Shown: positions 7,205 to 9,020 of the stretch, one piece after another
How the letters are laid out: the number at the start of each line of letters is the position of its first letter
Numbering within the stretch: the stretch's first letter is position 1
Assembly: GCA_002694065.1 (NCBI GenBank)
Contig: NZKZ01000053.1
Location: 1 to 9,020 of the forward strand
Origin: Acidiferrobacter sp.
GTDB lineage: Bacteria > Pseudomonadota > Gammaproteobacteria > Arenicellales > UBA868
Direction: 5' to 3'
Length of the DNA: 9,020 bases
The notes under the pieces: model-generated
What the model was told of the DNA's origin: nothing
Seen by the model: the letters and a program-made list of their open reading frames with translations, nothing else
Databases searched by the model: none
Program-made: the position numbers and the translations under genes

Positions 7205-7395
7205 CGGTCAAAATCGACTGATCAGTGCTGAGATTCCCAGGACGCAGAGCAACCAGAACGATACCTGAGCCACCCACTTTCGTGCGTGACAAGATCAATT
7301 CGCCGAGGGATGCCAATAGATCAGCGGTTTATGGTAGATATATGGGTATGCCAGTATGGCATTGAGGTATCTCAAACTACGAGGAGGACAATAAC
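7205..7395 (+). other. Spacer between permease and binding-protein genes
   Basis: This 191-bp gap has no supported gene. A 10-bp palindrome ACTGATCAGT (7217-7226) follows the permease stop, but no T-tract comes after it, so I do not call a terminator. The last 50 bases contain two adjacent hairpins and a strong GAGGAGG ribosome binding site. No clear -35/-10 pair is visible, so the binding protein may be expressed by read-through, by RNA processing, or from a weak promoter. Confidence 0.35.
7348..7375 (+). promoter_or_regulatory. Two contiguous leader hairpins before the binding-protein gene
   Basis: ATGCCA-GTA-TGGCAT (7348-7362) is directly followed by TTGAG-GTAT-CTCAA (7362-7375), sharing one base. 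They end five bases before the GAGGAGG ribosome binding site (7381-7387). As RNA they would form two small stem-loops at the 5' edge of the binding-protein message. They might stabilise a processed transcript or tune translation; alternatively the DNA repeats could be operators. The function is inferred. Confidence 0.35.
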
Positions 7396-8346
7396 GTGAA
7401 GTTCACTTTCAAAGCGGTTCTTGCCGCAGCCATCATGAGCGTTGGCCTTGGTGCCGGCTCAACAGTGCAGGCCGGCAAACGCCTGGTACTTCCTGATCTT
7501 GACTGGACTGGCGCTGTCGTGACGTGTCGGACCATTCAGTGGGTTCTAGAGAACCACATGGATTACAAGGTCAAAAACGTATCCATGCCGGGCGGGCCTG
7601 GCGTTTGGGAAGCGATTCGCGCTGGCGATATCGACTTTTACTGTGAGGCCTGGCCTTCATATAACCCGATTAAATCCGAGTACGTCAAAGAATATGGCGG
7701 CGACGGCTCGCTGGTTCGGATTGCGGACACAGGCATTATCGGTGCGAGTGGATACTTCACTCCCCGGTATGTTATCGAGGGAGACTCCTCACGCGGAATC
7801 GAAGCGGTGGCGCCCAATCTGAAGACCGTGCAGGATCTGAATCAGTACAAGCACCACTTCAAAAGTCTTGAATCAGGAGATAGAGGCAACCTTATTGCCT
7901 GTCCAGAAGTTGCCTGGCTCTGCGAAGACCAGGAACGTATGGATGGTCTCGGTGTAGATTTTCATGCGCAGAACATGGGTTCCGAGACGGCTCACTGGGC
8001 TGAGATGCAGGCCAAATACAAACGTGGTGAGCCTTTCATTGCCTATGCATGGACACCGCACTGGATCTTTGCGGCCCTGGATCTCGTCGAGGTGGAACTG
8101 CCTGCTTACGATGAAGCCAAATGGCCCGCGACCAACTGGCCGCAGGACATCTGCTTCAAGTTTGGCAGCCCTGCCTCTATCGAGAAACATCCTGAAGTCG
8201 TCGCACTGCTCGAAAAGCATCGCCTGACCAACGCTCAGCAGGCCGGGATGATCTACGAAGTAGACGTCAATAAACGTGATGTCGACGAAGTAGTGGCGGA
8301 ATGGATGGAAGCCAACGAATCCGTATGGCGCACCTGGCTGCCCTAA
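7396..8346 (+). CDS. Periplasmic substrate-binding protein, OpuAC/ProX-like
   Basis: This 316-residue protein is the solute receptor of the importer. It begins with a Sec-type signal peptide: basic MKFTFK, a hydrophobic core, and a likely cleavage after VQA (residue 26). No lipobox cysteine is present, so it should be soluble in the periplasm. The mature part has the OpuAC fold. Aromatic residues that could build a cation-pi box for a quaternary ammonium group are Trp37 in LDWTGA, Trp86 in CEAWPSYN, and Trp220/Trp224 in YAWTPHWIF; their roles are inferred from the family. Five cysteines (44, 83, 169, 176, 253) remain in the mature chain, which may allow disulfides. The start is GTG at 7396, eight bases after a strong GAGGAGG. 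The gene is followed by a strong terminator. Whether the ligand is betaine, choline, carnitine, TMAO or another amine cannot be decided. Confidence 0.93.
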   Translation: MKFTFKAVLAAAIMSVGLGAGSTVQAGKRLVLPDLDWTGAVVTCRTIQWVLENHMDYKVKNVSMPGGPGVWEAIRAGDIDFYCEAWPSYNPIKSEYVKEYGGDGSLVRIADTGIIGASGYFTPRYVIEGDSSRGIEAVAPNLKTVQDLNQYKHHFKSLESGDRGNLIACPEVAWLCEDQERMDGLGVDFHAQNMGSETAHWAEMQAKYKRGEPFIAYAWTPHWIFAALDLVEVELPAYDEAKWPATNWPQDICFKFGSPASIEKHPEVVALLEKHRLTNAQQAGMIYEVDVNKRDVDEVVAEWMEANESVWRTWLP

Positions 8347-8370
8347 GCCCAAAAAGACTGCTGTTCACAA

Positions 8371-8399
8371 AACAGGCTCCTTCGGGAGCCTGTTTTTTT
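8371..8399 (+). terminator. Strong, probably bidirectional rho-independent terminator
   Basis: AACAGGCTCC-TTCG-GGAGCCTGTT forms a perfect 10-bp stem with a stable UUCG tetraloop, followed by six more T residues. It starts 25 bases after the binding-protein stop. On the minus strand the same stem is followed by a short T run, so it could also have ended transcription of the tRNA-Arg that once lay to the right. Confidence 0.9.
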
Positions 8400-8428
8400 G
8401 GCTCTGGGAATCTGGCTCAAAAAGGAAG

Positions 8429-8475
8429 TGGTGCGCCCGGAGAGATTCGAACTCCCGACCTCATGGTTCGTAGCC
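8429..8475 (-). tRNA. Partial tRNA-Arg(ACG): 3' fragment, probable integration att site
   Basis: On the minus strand, read from 8475 to 8429, this is the 3' part of a tRNA. It has the last two bases of the 5' anticodon stem (GG), loop CTACGAA with anticodon ACG (8469-8471), 3' stem CCATG, variable loop AGGTC, T-arm GGGAG-TTCGAAT-CTCTC (one G-U pair), 3' acceptor strand CGGGCGC, discriminator A and an encoded CCA. The 5' anticodon stem would need CATGG, but the sequence there reads CTTGG, and no D-arm or 5' acceptor strand follows. This is not a functional tRNA. A fragment running from the anticodon loop to CCA is what is left when a tyrosine recombinase integrates an element into a tRNA gene. 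An intact tRNA-Arg(ACG) with the same 3' end should lie at the far end of the element. Confidence 0.85.
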
Positions 8476-8538
8476 AAGACTCCTAAAAAGGCCAGAACAA
8501 TTAATTAGTTAATACTGTCTGATGGCAACACGATAGCT
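8476..8538. other. Junction segment between tRNA remnant and VOC gene
   Basis: These 63 bases are visibly richer in A and T than the left flank. They contain an inverted repeat ATTAA-TTAG-TTAAT (8500-8513). On the minus strand a TGGCCTTTTT run (about 8484-8493) follows the VOC gene end and might act as a weak terminator, but I see no good stem. If the tRNA fragment is an att site, this is the first DNA of the integrated element. Confidence 0.35.
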
Positions 8539-9020
8539 TTACTCAGACTGCATGAAAGAGACCACCGCACCACCGGTGATATCTGGATGAATCCATATTC
8601 CAGGATATGGATGACTCTGGTAGTTAACACTGTTCGTGTCTAACACCCTTTTTGTCTCCTCTAGGTCGCGCACACTGAACCCAACGCCAAAAACAGACGG
8701 CACGGCAGGCGCAGAGACGCCGGGAACCCATTTAGCCAAGGCCGCGGGATTCACAATATAGACTTTGCCTTCCGATAGTTTGAACTGTGCAACACCTTTC
8801 ATCGGGAAAGCGGGTTTAGAGTTAAAAAGCCGTGAGTATTTTTCAGAAACAGAGTCCACATCCTCGACGCAAAGTGCCACCTCTTCGAGTGATAGCGCGC
8901 CATTTGGATGCTCCATCCACTTTTGTTGCCAGAGCAATTCACGGGTCACGTGTTCAATGAATATGATTTTCGCCTCAGGAAAGAGGTTCGGATCCAGTGT
9001 AACGTTATTAAAAACGGCTC
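8539..9020 (-). CDS. VOC/glyoxalase-like domain protein (5' end outside the window)
   Basis: The frame ends at TAA (8539-8541) and stays open to the window edge, giving 159 visible residues. A GTG at 8947-8949 could be mistaken for the start, but the residues before it continue the family sequence: NNVTLDPNLFPEAKIIFIEH runs directly into VTRELLWQQKWMEHPNGA. That stretch is typical of the glyoxalase-like proteins in which an N-terminal VOC module is followed by this linker and a second module. The second module is visible: LSLEEVALCVEDVDSVSEKYSRLF, then a core ending GIWIHPDITGGAVVSFMQ. Glyoxalase-fold proteins include isomerases, lyases, dioxygenases and resistance proteins; the function here is unknown. 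It lies on the presumed element side of the tRNA remnant. Confidence 0.75.
   Translation of the reverse strand, partial: AVFNNVTLDPNLFPEAKIIFIEHVTRELLWQQKWMEHPNGALSLEEVALCVEDVDSVSEKYSRLFNSKPAFPMKGVAQFKLSEGKVYIVNPAALAKWVPGVSAPAVPSVFGVGFSVRDLEETKRVLDTNSVNYQSHPYPGIWIHPDITGGAVVSFMQSE

Noticed and set aside
7205..7240. Terminator after the permease gene
   Set aside because: The ACTGATCAGT palindrome is short and no T-tract follows.
8301..8486. A 61-codon plus-strand reading frame ending GAPGEIRTPDLMVRSQDS
   Set aside because: It overlaps the end of the binding-protein gene and then reads antisense through the tRNA fragment. The GEIRTPDL string is the well-known false peptide produced by translating the complement of tRNA T-arms.

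Overview
The window looks like bacterial chromosome, most likely from a proteobacterium and perhaps a marine gammaproteobacterium. The clues are compact genes with Shine-Dalgarno sites, moderate GC, a tRNA remnant with an encoded CCA end, and the protein families present. The genus cannot be fixed from this sequence alone.

Layout from left to right. (1) Bases 2-163 hold the C-terminus of a DsbA-fold protein of the 2-hydroxychromene-2-carboxylate isomerase type, followed on the same strand by a small class I methyltransferase (231-854). (2) Convergent to these, on the minus strand, lie an amidase-signature hydrolase (889-2331) and, upstream of it, a CzcO/YUCCA-type flavin monooxygenase (2509-3792). 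(3) A complete ProU/OpuA-type ABC importer for a betaine-like or other quaternary or polar amine solute follows. Its ATPase (3923-4954) is on the minus strand. Its permease (5075-7204) and periplasmic binding protein (7396-8346) are on the plus strand. The 120-bp divergent region between ATPase and permease carries palindromes and a plausible sigma-70 promoter. The permease is one polypeptide made of two tandem ProW-like permease units. The binding protein ends at a strong bidirectional terminator. (4) At 8429-8475 on the minus strand lies the 3' part of a tRNA-Arg(ACG), from the base of the anticodon loop to CCA, with no D-arm or 5' acceptor strand. This is the classic footprint of tyrosine-recombinase integration at a tRNA 3' end. 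Its orientation implies that DNA to the right (8476 onward) belongs to an integrated element and DNA to the left is the old flank. (5) The right edge holds the C-terminal part of a VOC/glyoxalase-like protein, minus strand, whose reading frame stays open to the window end.

How the genes may work together: the three transporter proteins should form one importer. The ATPase, monooxygenase and amidase are co-directional with gaps of 130 and 177 bp, so they could be transcribed together, with import of a nitrogenous solute followed by oxidation and amide hydrolysis. That link is inference from gene order only. No CRISPR array, insertion sequence, integrase gene or rRNA is visible.
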